NCBI GenBank assembly: GCA_022783865.1 | Contig: JALFYY010000018.1 | Location: 1 to 38,148, forward strand | From: Bacteroidales bacterium | GTDB lineage: Bacteria; Bacteroidota; Bacteroidia; Bacteroidales; Paludibacteraceae | Direction: 5' to 3' | DNA: 38,148 nt | Part shown: one piece after another, positions 16,486 to 25,235 of the stretch | Position numbering within the stretch: position 1 is the first letter of the stretch | How the letters are laid out: every line of letters begins with the position of its first letter | Program-made: the position numbers and the translations under genes | Notes under the pieces: generated by a model | What the model was told of the DNA's origin: nothing | Database searches by the model: none | Seen by the model: the letters and a program-made list of their open reading frames with translations, nothing else

Positions 16486-16516
16486 TTGCACAATCCCCGA
16501 ACTATTACTATCTTTG
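16486..16516 (+). promoter_or_regulatory. asnS promoter
   Basis: TTG (16486-16488), 20 nt, TATCTTTG (16509-16516), then 20 nt to the ATG at 16537. This excludes an alternative start at 16486. Confidence 0.85.
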
Positions 16517-16536
16517 CATACTTATTATATTTAGAT

Positions 16537-17934
16537 ATGAAACGTACAGTTATTATTGATGCACTTAAGTCAACAGACTTCAATTCTCAAATCAATGTAA
16601 AGGGTTGGGTGCGTACTCGCCGAGGTAATAAGAATGTAGCATTTATTGCTCTCAACGACGGTTCAACCATCAAAAACATCCAAATCGTTGCCGATCTGGA
16701 TAAGTTCTCCGAAGAATCCTTAAAGCCTATCACTACCGGTGCTTGCTTGAGCGTTACCGGTCGTTTGGTCGAGTCGATGGGAAAAGGGCAAACCGTTGAA
16801 ATTCAGGCGGAAGAGATTGAAATATATGGTACTGCCGATCCCGAAACCTATCCTTTGCAGAAGAAAGGCCACACTTTGGAATACTTGCGCGACATTGCGC
16901 ATTTGCGTCCCCGTACCAATACTTTCGGCGCTGTTTTCCGCATTCGCCACAATATGGCTATGGCAATCCACACCTATTTTCACGAGCATGGTTACTTCTA
17001 TTTCCATACTCCGTTGATTACGGCTTCCGATTGTGAAGGAGCGGGACAGATGTTCCAGGTAACCACCAAGAACTTGTATAACCTGAAGAAAGACGAGAAC
17101 GGAAAGATTGATTACTCCGACGATTTCTTTGGCAAACAAACCAGTCTCACCGTTTCCGGTCAATTGGAAGGCGAGTTGGCTGCTATGGCTTTGGGTAAGA
17201 TTTATACCTTTGGTCCTACTTTCCGTGCAGAGAACTCCAATACACCCCGTCACTTGGCTGAATTCTGGATGATAGAACCCGAAGTGGCTTTCATACAGGC
17301 TGACGAACTGATGGATTTGGAAGAAGATTTCCTTAAGTATTGTGTCAACTGGGCTTTGGAGCATTGTATCGACGACTTGCAGTTCCTCAACGATATGTTC
17401 GACAAGACCCTCATCGAGCGTCTCCGTAGCGTTGTCAATACCGAGTTTGTCCGCTTGCCTTACACCAAGGGTATCGAGATTTTGGAAGAAGCGGTGCGTA
17501 GCGGAAAACAATTCGAGTTCCCTGTATATTGGGGTTGCGACTTGGCTTCGGAGCACGAACGTTATCTCGTGGAAGAACATTTCCGCAAGCCTGTCATCAT
17601 GACCGACTACCCCAAGGAAATCAAAGCCTTCTATATGAAGCTCAATGCTGACGGCAAAACCGTACAAGGTACCGACGTACTCTTCCCTGCCATTGGCGAA
17701 ATCATTGGCGGTTCAGTCCGTGAGGAAAACTACGACAAACTCGTAGCCGAAATCGAGCGTCGCAATATACCTATGAAAGATATGTGGTGGTATCTCGATA
17801 CACGTCGCTTTGGTGCTGCACCGCATGCCGGATTCGGACTGGGATTCGAGCGTCTGATGCTCTTCGTTACGGGTATGCAGAACATTCGCGATGTCATTCC
17901 TTTCCCGCGTACACCCAAAACTGCAGAATTCTAA
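16537..17934 (+). CDS. asnS: Asparagine--tRNA ligase
   Basis: This 465-residue class IIb aminoacyl-tRNA synthetase charges tRNA-Asn. The N-terminal OB-fold anticodon-binding domain (about 15-115) contains [25 protein letters not shown]. The catalytic core has HLRPRTN, the motif 2 region [23 protein letters not shown], and the motif 3 region [17 protein letters not shown] near the end. The AsnRS-type inserts and the [20 protein letters not shown] stretch distinguish it from AspRS. It has its own promoter, and 56 nt separate it from the TonB receptor gene, so some read-through is possible. Confidence 0.96.
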   Translation: MKRTVIIDALKSTDFNSQINVKGWVRTRRGNKNVAFIALNDGSTIKNIQIVADLDKFSEESLKPITTGACLSVTGRLVESMGKGQTVEIQAEEIEIYGTADPETYPLQKKGHTLEYLRDIAHLRPRTNTFGAVFRIRHNMAMAIHTYFHEHGYFYFHTPLITASDCEGAGQMFQVTTKNLYNLKKDENGKIDYSDDFFGKQTSLTVSGQLEGELAAMALGKIYTFGPTFRAENSNTPRHLAEFWMIEPEVAFIQADELMDLEEDFLKYCVNWALEHCIDDLQFLNDMFDKTLIERLRSVVNTEFVRLPYTKGIEILEEAVRSGKQFEFPVYWGCDLASEHERYLVEEHFRKPVIMTDYPKEIKAFYMKLNADGKTVQGTDVLFPAIGEIIGGSVREENYDKLVAEIERRNIPMKDMWWYLDTRRFGAAPHAGFGLGFERLMLFVTGMQNIRDVIPFPRTPKTAEF

Positions 17935-17990
17935 CCTCTCTTTGCTTAACGGAAAACAACTAATCTATTATACAACAAAAACATTGTAAC

Positions 17991-20900
17991 ATGCGTAGAA
18001 CATTCACTACCCTGATGGCATGTTTTTTACTCCTTGCCGCTTATGCGCAACAGACCTCTCTACGGGGTGTCATTCTGGCAGCGCAAGCCAACGACCCTGT
18101 TGTAGGAGCAAAAATAACCCTTGCTAATCAGAACATCTCCACGACGACCAATCAGAATGGAGAATTTGCCCTGATCTATTTGGAGGCAATCGACGAAGAA
18201 GTCATTATCGAGGCAAACGGCTATCTCACCGCTGTCAAATTAGTGCAACTCCGTCCCAACCAGACCAACGACATGGGCACGGTTGCTATCAAACCTGATA
18301 TCCAACGTGATATGAAGGACGAAGTAACTCTGCAATTGTCGGAAAACGAACTTAACGACGACGAAGGCCGTTCGCAAAGCATGGCATCAAGTGCAAGTGC
18401 AAGTACCGATGTATTCAACAACAATACATCGTACGCATGGAGTACAGTGCGTTATCGCCAGCGTGGTTACGACCAGCCCTACGAACAGACCTACATCAAC
18501 GGAATCAGTTTCAACAATCAGGAACGCGGTAATTTCAACTACTCTATGATTGGCGGACTCAACGATGCAAGTCGTAACAAAGACGTTATCAACGGAATAG
18601 AGGCGAACCAATTCACTTTCGGTAGCATCGGACAATCCACCAACATTCTTATGAACGCATCGCGCTATGCACAAGGATGGAAAATCGGATTGGCTGGAAC
18701 CAATCGTAACTACAAAGGCCGTGTCAATGCTACCTATGCCACAGGTCTTATGAGCAATGGTTGGGCTTTTGCCGCTTCTGCAGCGTGGCGCTATAGTCCT
18801 TATATCGACCAAAAAGGCATTATCGGCGAAGGTATCAAATACAACTCTGTAGGTTATTTCCTTTCTGCAGAACGGGTTTGGGACAACGATATGAGCCTTT
18901 CTATCGTAACTTTCGGTGCGCCTACCGAACGTGCCCAATCTGCAGGTGTAACACAAGAAGTATATGACCTGACAGGTTCTATTTACTACAACCCGTATTG
19001 GGGCTACCAAAACGGCAAAGTGCGCAACTCTCGCATTGTTAAGAGTTATGACCCTACAGCCATTGTCAATTGGAACTGGAACATTACCGACAAACAGAGC
19101 CTAAAGATAGGTGCAGGCTATCATTATAGTATGTATTCCAACTCTGCCCTCACCTTCTACAATGCTCCCGACCCGCGTCCCGATTACTATCGCAACCTGC
19201 CTTCGTTCCTCTTCGACGGACAATTGGATAAGAACGGTAACTTTATTACCAATACTTACAACGGTTCACAAGGCATTGGCGATTGGACGGGCAACGAGTT
19301 AGGCGGACTCTCTTCTTATGGTGGTTACACTTATGGTCCTACTATCGACGAAGCTACTTTCAAAAACTTGGTAGATGCATGGCAGTCACGCGATAACGCT
19401 ACTACCCAAATCAATTGGGACAACCTCTATGCAGCCAACTATCAGAACAATGTACTCAATCCGACCGGATCTGCCAAATATATGTTGGAGCGCCGTCACA
19501 ACGACATTCAGGAAGCGATGCTCAACATCAACTATCAGAACAAAGAGTACGAACACCTCACTATCACTGCCGGACTCGAAGGCAAATACTCGCAAGGCGT
19601 TCACTACAAAACGGTTGACGACCTTCTCGGTGGTAACCAATGGATAGATATCGACCCATTTGCCGATCGTGATATCAAAGAGTTGGCATCCAACATCGGT
19701 CTGAAACAAGAAGATATAGAACACGTTAAGCAAAACGATATCTTCAACCCGAGTCAGTCTGTAAAAACCGGTGACCGCTTTGGATACGACTATCGTATCA
19801 ATATGACCAAGATTGGTGCATGGGCACAGAACCAATGGACTTTCACCGATATTGATTTCTACTATGCACTCAAACTGACTTATTCAGGTTTGAATCGTAC
19901 AACCCGTATGCTGAACGGTCGTGCTTGGTATCTGGCACAACTCAATCCCGATTACGCTTTCTACTACTTGGGACGTGATTACGAAGCCATCATGAACGGA
20001 CAATCGGCTCATACTTATCGCGGTTATAGCTACAACTTCTTCGATCCCTCTTTCAAACTCGGTCTCAACTACAAGATTAACGGTAGAAACAGTTTGAAGG
20101 TCAATGCCTTTGCTGAAACTGCAGCACCGCTGGCTCGCAACGCTTATATTTCTCCCCGTGTACACGACCGTGCAATTGCTACCTTATACACACATGCGAA
20201 CCCACAGTACCTCAAAGAGTTCTATGCCGCATCGGAGAAAACCGTTAGCTACGACCTTACTTACGAATTCAACTACCCCGTCATTCGTGGTCGTATCACA
20301 GCTTACCAGACACACTTCTGGAACGGCACCGAACTCAATGGATACTACGATGACGAAGCACGTACTTTCGTCAACCAGTCCATCAGTGGTATCAACCGTG
20401 TACACCGTGGTATAGAAGCTGCTGCAGCTATCAAGTTGGGCAACTATTTCACCTTGACCCCGATGATTGCCATTGCCGACTACCACTATACTTCCAACGC
20501 ATACTCCATTACCAGTGCAGAAAACGGTATGGCATTGGCAGACGGCTTGAATGGCCCTATCTACGAACTCTCCGACAGCGTTCTCATCAAGGGGCTGAAA
20601 GTGGCTAACGGTCCTCAACTCAATACAAGCTTGAAACTCTCCTTCTTCCATCCGAAGATGTGGTTTGCGGATATCACCGTTTCTTATTTCGATTGGAACT
20701 ATCTCGATTATGCTCCTTCACGCCGTATGCAAGGTTTGTTCACCGGTACACGTGCTGACGGAACAACAGTAAACGGTTCTTACAAAGATGCAGGTGCAAT
20801 CCAAACTTACACCGACGGCGAGGGCAACACCACTACCCTTACCGACAAATACGGTATTCCAGAGTTGGCATATCCTTACAACGTATTGGCTGACCAGGAA

Positions 20901-21191
20901 AGTTTGGTAGATGCCAAATGGTACAATCGTTTGATGGTCGATGTATCTGTAGGTAAACTTATCTATTTGCCTAACCGTCAGTCGCTCAGCATCAACCTTT
21001 CGGTTAGCAACATTACCAACAATACGCACATGAAGACAGGTGGTTATCAGCAATCACGTTTGCCGCGTGCCAACGTACAACAGAGTACGCCTGAGAAATC
21101 GGTTATCACCTCCAACGTATGGAAGTTCCCGTCGAAATACTACTATGCATGGGGCGCTAACTTCTTCCTCAGTCTTACCTATAAGTTCTAA
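17991..21191 (+). CDS. TonB-dependent receptor with carboxypeptidase-regulatory-like domain
   Basis: This 1066-residue outer-membrane transporter begins with a signal peptide (about 1-19, ending AYAQ). A CarboxypepD_reg-like beta-sandwich follows (about 22-100: LRGVILAAQANDPVVGAKITLAN, then TNQNGEF). Next is a plug-like region (about 110-230, with TVRYRQRGYDQPYEQTYINGI) and a long beta-barrel with many aromatic girdle residues, ending in FFLSLTYKF. No SusD gene is adjacent; instead a DUF5689-type lipoprotein follows after 20 nt. Such receptors take up large or scarce nutrients using TonB-ExbB-ExbD energy; the substrate is unknown. No promoter consensus is seen in the 56 nt upstream. A poly-Ser/Ala stretch (MASSASAS) occurs near residue 130. 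Confidence 0.88.
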   Translation: MRRTFTTLMACFLLLAAYAQQTSLRGVILAAQANDPVVGAKITLANQNISTTTNQNGEFALIYLEAIDEEVIIEANGYLTAVKLVQLRPNQTNDMGTVAIKPDIQRDMKDEVTLQLSENELNDDEGRSQSMASSASASTDVFNNNTSYAWSTVRYRQRGYDQPYEQTYINGISFNNQERGNFNYSMIGGLNDASRNKDVINGIEANQFTFGSIGQSTNILMNASRYAQGWKIGLAGTNRNYKGRVNATYATGLMSNGWAFAASAAWRYSPYIDQKGIIGEGIKYNSVGYFLSAERVWDNDMSLSIVTFGAPTERAQSAGVTQEVYDLTGSIYYNPYWGYQNGKVRNSRIVKSYDPTAIVNWNWNITDKQSLKIGAGYHYSMYSNSALTFYNAPDPRPDYYRNLPSFLFDGQLDKNGNFITNTYNGSQGIGDWTGNELGGLSSYGGYTYGPTIDEATFKNLVDAWQSRDNATTQINWDNLYAANYQNNVLNPTGSAKYMLERRHNDIQEAMLNINYQNKEYEHLTITAGLEGKYSQGVHYKTVDDLLGGNQWIDIDPFADRDIKELASNIGLKQEDIEHVKQNDIFNPSQSVKTGDRFGYDYRINMTKIGAWAQNQWTFTDIDFYYALKLTYSGLNRTTRMLNGRAWYLAQLNPDYAFYYLGRDYEAIMNGQSAHTYRGYSYNFFDPSFKLGLNYKINGRNSLKVNAFAETAAPLARNAYISPRVHDRAIATLYTHANPQYLKEFYAASEKTVSYDLTYEFNYPVIRGRITAYQTHFWNGTELNGYYDDEARTFVNQSISGINRVHRGIEAAAAIKLGNYFTLTPMIAIADYHYTSNAYSITSAENGMALADGLNGPIYELSDSVLIKGLKVANGPQLNTSLKLSFFHPKMWFADITVSYFDWNYLDYAPSRRMQGLFTGTRADGTTVNGSYKDAGAIQTYTDGEGNTTTLTDKYGIPELAYPYNVLADQESLVDAKWYNRLMVDVSVGKLIYLPNRQSLSINLSVSNITNNTHMKTGGYQQSRLPRANVQQSTPEKSVITSNVWKFPSKYYYAWGANFFLSLTYKF

Positions 21192-21211
21192 TCCTTAGCA
21201 CACTTACTATT

Positions 21212-22366
21212 ATGAAAAAGCATATATTTATTATTATCGCAGCTGTCTTGGCATTAGTAGGATGTCAACCCGAACCTATCAACCAAGACGACCTCTTCCT
21301 CACCGAAGAAGCTGCACAGGCTCTTATCGACAATGAAGGAGGCAAACTTCTTACGCTCAACGAGTTTCGTGAGCAATATATGACCAAGTGCGGCGTTATA
21401 TTCCCGGTTCGTCTGCGTTCCTACGAATATTCCGGTGGACAATATCAGATGGACCCTACCGACTACACCAAAAACAACAAAGGTCTCTTCTCTATCGATA
21501 CCATTCCTTCTGCCGGACAACGCATCTATATCCGTGGACGGGTAGTAACCGAAGACTATGCAGGCAATTTCTATAAATCGATGGTTATTCAGCAAATTGT
21601 CGATGGCAAACAACAGGCATTGCGTTTGTCGGTTGATGCAAGTAGTATCTCCGGGCAATATGCTATCGGACAAGAGATAATGATTTGCGTCAATGGTCTT
21701 TCTATCGGCAAATATGCCAACCAACCACAACTCTGTGTACCCGCTTACAACGACAATATCAATGCCAACAAGGCTACAGAGAAAGTAGGTTGGGCACCAG
21801 GTCGTATTCCTGCTGCACGCTTTATGTCAGCCACCAAACGCATTGGTCTTCCGGAGCCTGAGAAGATTGTATGTGATACTATTAAGATTACCGACTACAC
21901 CTCTATCCTGACCGACAACGAAAAGATATGGGAAATGGACGGTAAGTTGGTTGCTATCAAAGATGTGCATTTCACAGGTCAATATAGCAACTATGGTGAA
22001 TTGGCAAACTGCACAGATGGCAATCCCGAAACCGATGAGCATGCCAATGTATTTGCTCCTACTACGAAGAACGTCGGATACCCGCAAGGCCGTGTTGTAA
22101 TGGATGATGACAACAACCCTACTATTGTTTCCTCTTCGGAATATGCCAAATATGCTCGCTACTATTTGCCCGATTCCGAATACAAAGGAACGGTATGCGG
22201 TATCCTTGGCTTGTACACCGACAACGGACGTAATAATCCTGTAGCACTCGATTGGTCTATCACCTTACGTGGATTGAAGTTCATAGGTTATGGTACGGTA
22301 GATGATCTCTTGTTCTACGACACCACCGACGGGCAACCTTGGAAACCGCGTGAATACGGGAACTAA
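21212..22366 (+). CDS. DUF5689-type outer-membrane lipoprotein
   Basis: This 384-residue protein has a lipoprotein signal (lipobox ALVGC, Cys about residue 18) followed by an acidic stretch QPEPINQDDLFLTEE, which could favour surface export. From about 45 to 185 it shows the pattern of DUF5689: LLTLNEFREQY, IYIRGRVVTEDYAGNFYKSMVIQQ, GQEIMICVNGLSIGKYANQPQL. An OB-like fold is often suggested for this region. The remainder is unassigned. It directly follows the TonB receptor (20 nt), so the two probably form one uptake system with the lipoprotein as a surface partner. A clear terminator follows at 22402-22427. Confidence 0.8.
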   Translation: MKKHIFIIIAAVLALVGCQPEPINQDDLFLTEEAAQALIDNEGGKLLTLNEFREQYMTKCGVIFPVRLRSYEYSGGQYQMDPTDYTKNNKGLFSIDTIPSAGQRIYIRGRVVTEDYAGNFYKSMVIQQIVDGKQQALRLSVDASSISGQYAIGQEIMICVNGLSIGKYANQPQLCVPAYNDNINANKATEKVGWAPGRIPAARFMSATKRIGLPEPEKIVCDTIKITDYTSILTDNEKIWEMDGKLVAIKDVHFTGQYSNYGELANCTDGNPETDEHANVFAPTTKNVGYPQGRVVMDDDNNPTIVSSSEYAKYARYYLPDSEYKGTVCGILGLYTDNGRNNPVALDWSITLRGLKFIGYGTVDDLLFYDTTDGQPWKPREYGN

Positions 22367-22401
22367 TCAGTAGAATGATTGATAAGGTTCATAGTAAAAA
22401 A

Positions 22402-22427
22402 GGGCGACTCCCAAGCCGCTCTTTTTT
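22402..22427 (+). terminator. Rho-independent terminator after the TonB/DUF5689 operon
   Basis: A hairpin with outer stem GGGCG/CGCTC (one G-T pair) and two more pairs (CT/AG) inside a mismatch is followed directly by six T residues. It lies 35 nt after the stop codon. Confidence 0.7.
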
Positions 22428-22450
22428 ATAATAACAACCTGTATCACCAC

Positions 22451-22503
22451 AACTACTCAACTACTCAACGACTCAACTACTCAGCTATTTAACTACTCAA
22501 CTC
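22451..22503 (+). repeat. 8-bp tandem repeat upstream of cvpA
   Basis: Units of AACTACTC run head to tail: 451-458, 459-466, a variant AACGACTC, 475-482, a diverged AGCTATTT, 491-498, then a partial unit ending 4 nt before the cvpA ATG. It fills the whole space between the terminator and the start codon, where a promoter or leader would be expected. No TAnnTTTG box is visible. Confidence 0.8.
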
Positions 22504-22506
22504 ACA

Positions 22507-22983
22507 ATGTCTTGGCTCGATATTATTATTCTCATTCCCATTGCTTTCGGTCTGATACGGGGCTTGATTCGGGGATTTGTTGTGGAACTCACTGCCGTTG
22601 TTGCCATTGTTGCCGGTGTTGTTTGTGCAAAAATATATGCACCTTCATTCGGAAACATATTGGCGAATGTCGTTACTTGGAATCAACAGGTATGCAATAT
22701 TGTCGCTTATATGCTTATCTTTATAGGAGTAGCTTTGCTGTTGCATGTTGTCGCCAAACTGATAAGTAAACTACTGCGCACTATCTCTTTAGGTTGGCTG
22801 AATTGTCTTCTTGGAGCTGTATTGGGAACTGCAAAGTGGGCTATTTTAGTCAGTGTCTTGTTGGTGGCGTTCAATGCTTTGGACCAGCGTTTTCTAATTC
22901 TCAAACCGGCACAGAAGCAGTCGTCTGTCCTATACGAACCGGTTGGCAGAATTGCCGGCATAGCTTGGGAAGCGGTGAAATAA
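22507..22983 (+). CDS. cvpA: CvpA family membrane protein
   Basis: This 158-residue integral membrane protein has four predicted helices (about 5-22, 28-45, 63-85, 100-122) and an opening WLDIIILIPIAFGLIRGLIRGFVVEL that is typical of the CvpA/colicin V production family. The family affects envelope and export phenotypes in several bacteria, but its biochemical role is not settled. A basic polar C-terminal tail would be cytoplasmic. Its upstream region is an 8-bp tandem array rather than a recognisable promoter. folK begins 35 nt after its stop, so they may be co-transcribed. Confidence 0.85.
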   Translation: MSWLDIIILIPIAFGLIRGLIRGFVVELTAVVAIVAGVVCAKIYAPSFGNILANVVTWNQQVCNIVAYMLIFIGVALLLHVVAKLISKLLRTISLGWLNCLLGAVLGTAKWAILVSVLLVAFNALDQRFLILKPAQKQSSVLYEPVGRIAGIAWEAVK

Positions 22984-23018
22984 AACTTGTTTCTGTTTTC
23001 CGGATGTATATATAAGGT

Positions 23019-23438
23019 ATGTATGCTTTTTTAGGCATAGGAACTAATCTAGGCGACAAAGAAGCCAATATTGCCCACTGCTTGCAATTTTTGCGTGAGC
23101 AAGTAGGCAAAGAAGTTTGTTGTTCTTCTGCTTATTCTTCCAAGCCATGGGGATTTCAGTCGGAGCACGATTTCCTGAATATCGTAGCGGTATTCGATAC
23201 TGCCCTTTCGCCACTCCAACTATTGCAAACGACACAATCCATAGAGCGGCAAATGGGGCGTACCCGGAAATCGCACAACGGTCAGTATCACGACCGTATC
23301 ATCGATATTGATATTCTGCTTTATGGCACACAACGTATCAATCTTCCCGAACTGCATATCCCTCATCCTTATATCTTGCAGCGCGATTTCGTCCGCATTC
23401 CTTTATTTGAAGCAATTAATAGGCTACAAAATAAGTAA
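23019..23438 (+). CDS. folK: 2-amino-4-hydroxy-6-hydroxymethyldihydropteridine diphosphokinase
   Basis: This 139-residue cytosolic folate-synthesis enzyme transfers pyrophosphate from ATP to hydroxymethyl-dihydropterin. Signatures: AFLGIGTNLGDKEANI at the N-terminus, SSAYSSKPWGF near 40-50, and the HPPK motif HDRIIDIDILLYG with the two metal-binding Asp residues near 90-102, then LHIPHPYILQRDFVRIPL. The length is at the short end of the family. No folP or folB is adjacent. It follows cvpA by 35 nt. Confidence 0.93.
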   Translation: MYAFLGIGTNLGDKEANIAHCLQFLREQVGKEVCCSSAYSSKPWGFQSEHDFLNIVAVFDTALSPLQLLQTTQSIERQMGRTRKSHNGQYHDRIIDIDILLYGTQRINLPELHIPHPYILQRDFVRIPLFEAINRLQNK

Positions 23439-23592
23439 TCAGTACCCTTAATGGTGTATGCAAGCACCCCTGCACAATTACTCCTGTGCTCTGACACCCC
23501 ATTATCGGACTTTTTAGACGAAATACACTCTGTCTCTATAATGTCATCGGACAGCAACAATACAACAAAAGCAAATATTTTTCCCTGTTCTC

Positions 23593-23623
23593 TTGCACAA
23601 ATGAAAAAATAGCAGTACTTTTG
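23593..23623 (+). promoter_or_regulatory. Promoter of tRNA-Pro
   Basis: TTG (23593-23595), 20 nt, TACTTTTG (23616-23623), about 44 nt before the tRNA 5' end. Its upstream part (TCTCTTGCACAA) is nearly the same as that of the asnS promoter. Confidence 0.8.
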
Positions 23624-23667
23624 CACCCGCAAAAAGGGACAACACTTGTGGTTCATTCTTTTTTGTA

Positions 23668-23742
23668 CGGGATGTGGCGCAGTCCGGCTAGCGCATCTGG
23701 TTTGGGACCAGGAGGTCGAAGGTTCGAATCCTTTCATCCCGA
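23668..23742 (+). tRNA. tRNA-Pro (anticodon TGG)
   Basis: The acceptor stem CGGGATG pairs fully with CATCCCG (23735-23741), with discriminator A at 23742. The anticodon loop TTTGGGA gives TGG at 23703-23705. The T arm contains GGTTCGAATCC. CCA is not encoded (ACA follows). Confidence 0.95.
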
Positions 23743-23784
23743 CAAAAAATATAGTCCGCATTTGGGTGACTATATTTTTTTGTC
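23743..23784 (+). terminator. Long hairpin after tRNA-Pro
   Basis: Arms of AAAAAATATAGTC and GACTATATTTTTT pair over 13 bp, and the pairing can be extended by GAC/GTC with one bulged T. The T-rich descending arm resembles a terminator. If it acts as one, tRNA-Ala 35 nt downstream needs its own promoter, and I see no consensus there. Confidence 0.6.
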
Positions 23785-23818
23785 TCTCATAGACAGATAA
23801 AAGGTTGATAAACAGGTA

Positions 23819-23891
23819 GGGGCATTAGCTCATCTGGTAGAGCGCAACACTGGCAGTGTTGAGGTAAGCGGTTCGAGTCCGCTATGCTCCA
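23819..23891 (+). tRNA. tRNA-Ala (anticodon GGC)
   Basis: The acceptor stem GGGGCAT pairs with ATGCTCC (one G-T pair) and the discriminator is A. The anticodon stem CAACA/TGTTG encloses the loop CTGGCAG with anticodon GGC. The T loop GGTTCGAGTCC is normal. CCA is not encoded. Confidence 0.95.
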
Positions 23892-23896
23892 CTCTC

Positions 23897-23923
23897 TTTT
23901 ACTGACTTACATTCTCAGTAAAA
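23897..23923. terminator. Hairpin after tRNA-Ala
   Basis: A perfect 9-bp inverted repeat TTTTACTGA/TCAGTAAAA with a 9-nt loop begins 5 nt after the tRNA. It lacks a T-tract on either side, so it may be a processing structure or a weak terminator. Confidence 0.45.
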
Positions 23924-23959
23924 ACAAAAGCGAAGAAGGCTGATAGCGTTCTTCGCTTT
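23921..23959 (-). terminator. Terminator of the convergent lipoprotein gene
   Basis: An 11-bp perfect stem (AAAGCGAAGAA/TTCTTCGCTTT) with an 11-nt loop is followed on the minus strand by TTTGTTTTT. It lies 30 nt beyond the stop of the gene at 23990-24928. It could also stop + strand transcripts leaving tRNA-Ala. Confidence 0.75.
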
Positions 23960-23989
23960 GTATATCTGCCATGGCAGGCTACCGGTTTC

Positions 23990-24928
23990 TTATTTCCTCT
24001 TTTTGAGTTTGAACTGAGGAGTATTGGCTTTTACTTTGCCTGACAATTTGCGTGGAGCAGCAAAAAGATCATCGTCATCACCACCTTCTTCTTCCGTACC
24101 AAGCATATCTTCGGTGACTTCAAACTCATAGGTAAACAGCTCTGTAGTTTGTCCTCCGTCGTAGCCGGCAGCAATCAATGTATATATACCAACTTCGCTT
24201 GGGTCTGTCAAGTAATCTTTGGTGGAGAAATAATCTGATCCATTGACGATTACCCAATCCAATAAACCATATTCATTCAATATCTCTACCATATCTGTCC
24301 ATGCTGCTTGTGCATCACCATTGTATTCCAACATCTCAGCCGCTGACAAATAGGTCCATATATATGAGTCATCGTTGGTGGTGTTGATATAGATAAGCGA
24401 CTTATCCTCTGCGTCTTGCTCAAAGGAAATAACGTTTTCAGAAGGCAATATGTCTGCTGTGATAAAAAGCTCTTTCGTCAATTCGCTGTTTACTGTATTG
24501 GTAACAGTATCAATAGCAAAAGCAACAACGTAATAAGATGTAGCACCCTTCAAGCCGGTAAAGTCGTAAGTGTCGTCACCCTTAGAGAGATAGGCATCGG
24601 CAAAATTGTCGATTTCATAGTACTCCGAAATATAGTCTTTGCTTTCTTCGTAATCGTCCAAGAGCAATTGCAAAATCTCTTCTGCAATTTGTGCATCAGT
24701 AGCATCGCTTTCCCATACAGACGCATCGAATACATCAAAATAATAGAGAACCTCTTTATCCAAAGGAGTAACAGCAACCGTAGCTGTAGTGGTAGCCACA
24801 TTAGAAACTTCGATGTTAAAAGGAGGTTGTGTAGGTGGTATTTCAATATTAGGATTGTGATTACACGAAGTAAAAAGTAGAGCAATACATGCTCCTACCA
24901 ATAGGAATGAACTGAATAGTTTTTTCAT
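23990..24928 (-). CDS. Lipoprotein of unknown function
   Basis: This 312-residue protein has a lipoprotein signal (lipobox LFTSC, Cys about residue 22). The next segment, with a Pro-rich linker and SNVATTTATVAVTPLDKEVLYYFDVFD then TYDFTGLKGATSYYVVAFAID, looks like a fibronectin type III-like or similar beta-sandwich domain seen in Bacteroidetes surface lipoproteins. The middle is acidic; an acidic run EEEGGDDDDLFAAP near 285-297 is followed by a very basic tail ending LKKRK. It has its own consensus promoter and terminator, so it is a single-gene unit. No function can be assigned. Confidence 0.8.
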   Translation of the reverse strand: MKKLFSSFLLVGACIALLFTSCNHNPNIEIPPTQPPFNIEVSNVATTTATVAVTPLDKEVLYYFDVFDASVWESDATDAQIAEEILQLLLDDYEESKDYISEYYEIDNFADAYLSKGDDTYDFTGLKGATSYYVVAFAIDTVTNTVNSELTKELFITADILPSENVISFEQDAEDKSLIYINTTNDDSYIWTYLSAAEMLEYNGDAQAAWTDMVEILNEYGLLDWVIVNGSDYFSTKDYLTDPSEVGIYTLIAAGYDGGQTTELFTYEFEVTEDMLGTEEEGGDDDDLFAAPRKLSGKVKANTPQFKLKKRK

Positions 24929-24990
24929 TGTTGTAATGTAGTTTTGAATAATATTGTAGTTGACTAATAGCTAATTGTAAAAATCCGCTG

Positions 24991-25021
24991 CAAATATACG
25001 ACATTCATTCTAAATCAGCAA
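24991..25021 (-). promoter_or_regulatory. Promoter of the lipoprotein gene
   Basis: On the minus strand TTG (25019-25021), 20 nt, TATATTTG (24991-24998), with a leader of about 55-60 nt to the ATG at 24928. Confidence 0.8.
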
Positions 25022-25092
25022 CACTATAAATAAATAATCAGGCAAAAAATGCCTTATGTAAGCCCAATAAAGATATTATACCTCATATATAC

Positions 25093-25126
25093 AAAAAAAA
25101 GAGTCTTCCGATAAGAAGACTCTTTT
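25093..25126 (-). terminator. Terminator of tRNA-His
   Basis: A perfect 12-bp stem (AAAAGAGTCTTC/GAAGACTCTTTT, 6-nt loop) continues on the minus strand into further T residues. It lies 5 nt after the tRNA 3' end. Confidence 0.85.
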
Positions 25127-25131
25127 CTGCG

Positions 25132-25205
25132 GGTGGAATGTGGGGTTCGAACCCACGACACTCGGAACCACAATCCGATGCTCTGCCAACTGAGCTAAAA
25201 CCACC
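25132..25205 (-). tRNA. tRNA-His (anticodon GTG)
   Basis: The anticodon loop TTGTGGT, inside the stem CGGA/TCCG, gives GTG (complement of 25169-25171). The extra 5' G (position -1) opposite C73, the identity mark of tRNA-His, is present. The D arm (AGCTCAG...GAGC) and T arm (GTGGGTTCGAACCCCAC) are normal. The acceptor stem reads GTGGTTT against ATTCCAC, which leaves two adjacent T-T mismatches at pairs 5-68 and 6-67. It has its own promoter and terminator. Confidence 0.88.
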
Positions 25206-25235
25206 ATACTGACAATTGCTTGTCATTTGCGGGTG

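Noticed and set aside
23516..23540. A further AGAC...GTCTCTA palindrome upstream of tRNA-Pro
   Set aside because: Only the outer four bases pair and the centre is not complementary. It may be a decayed copy, but I cannot support it.
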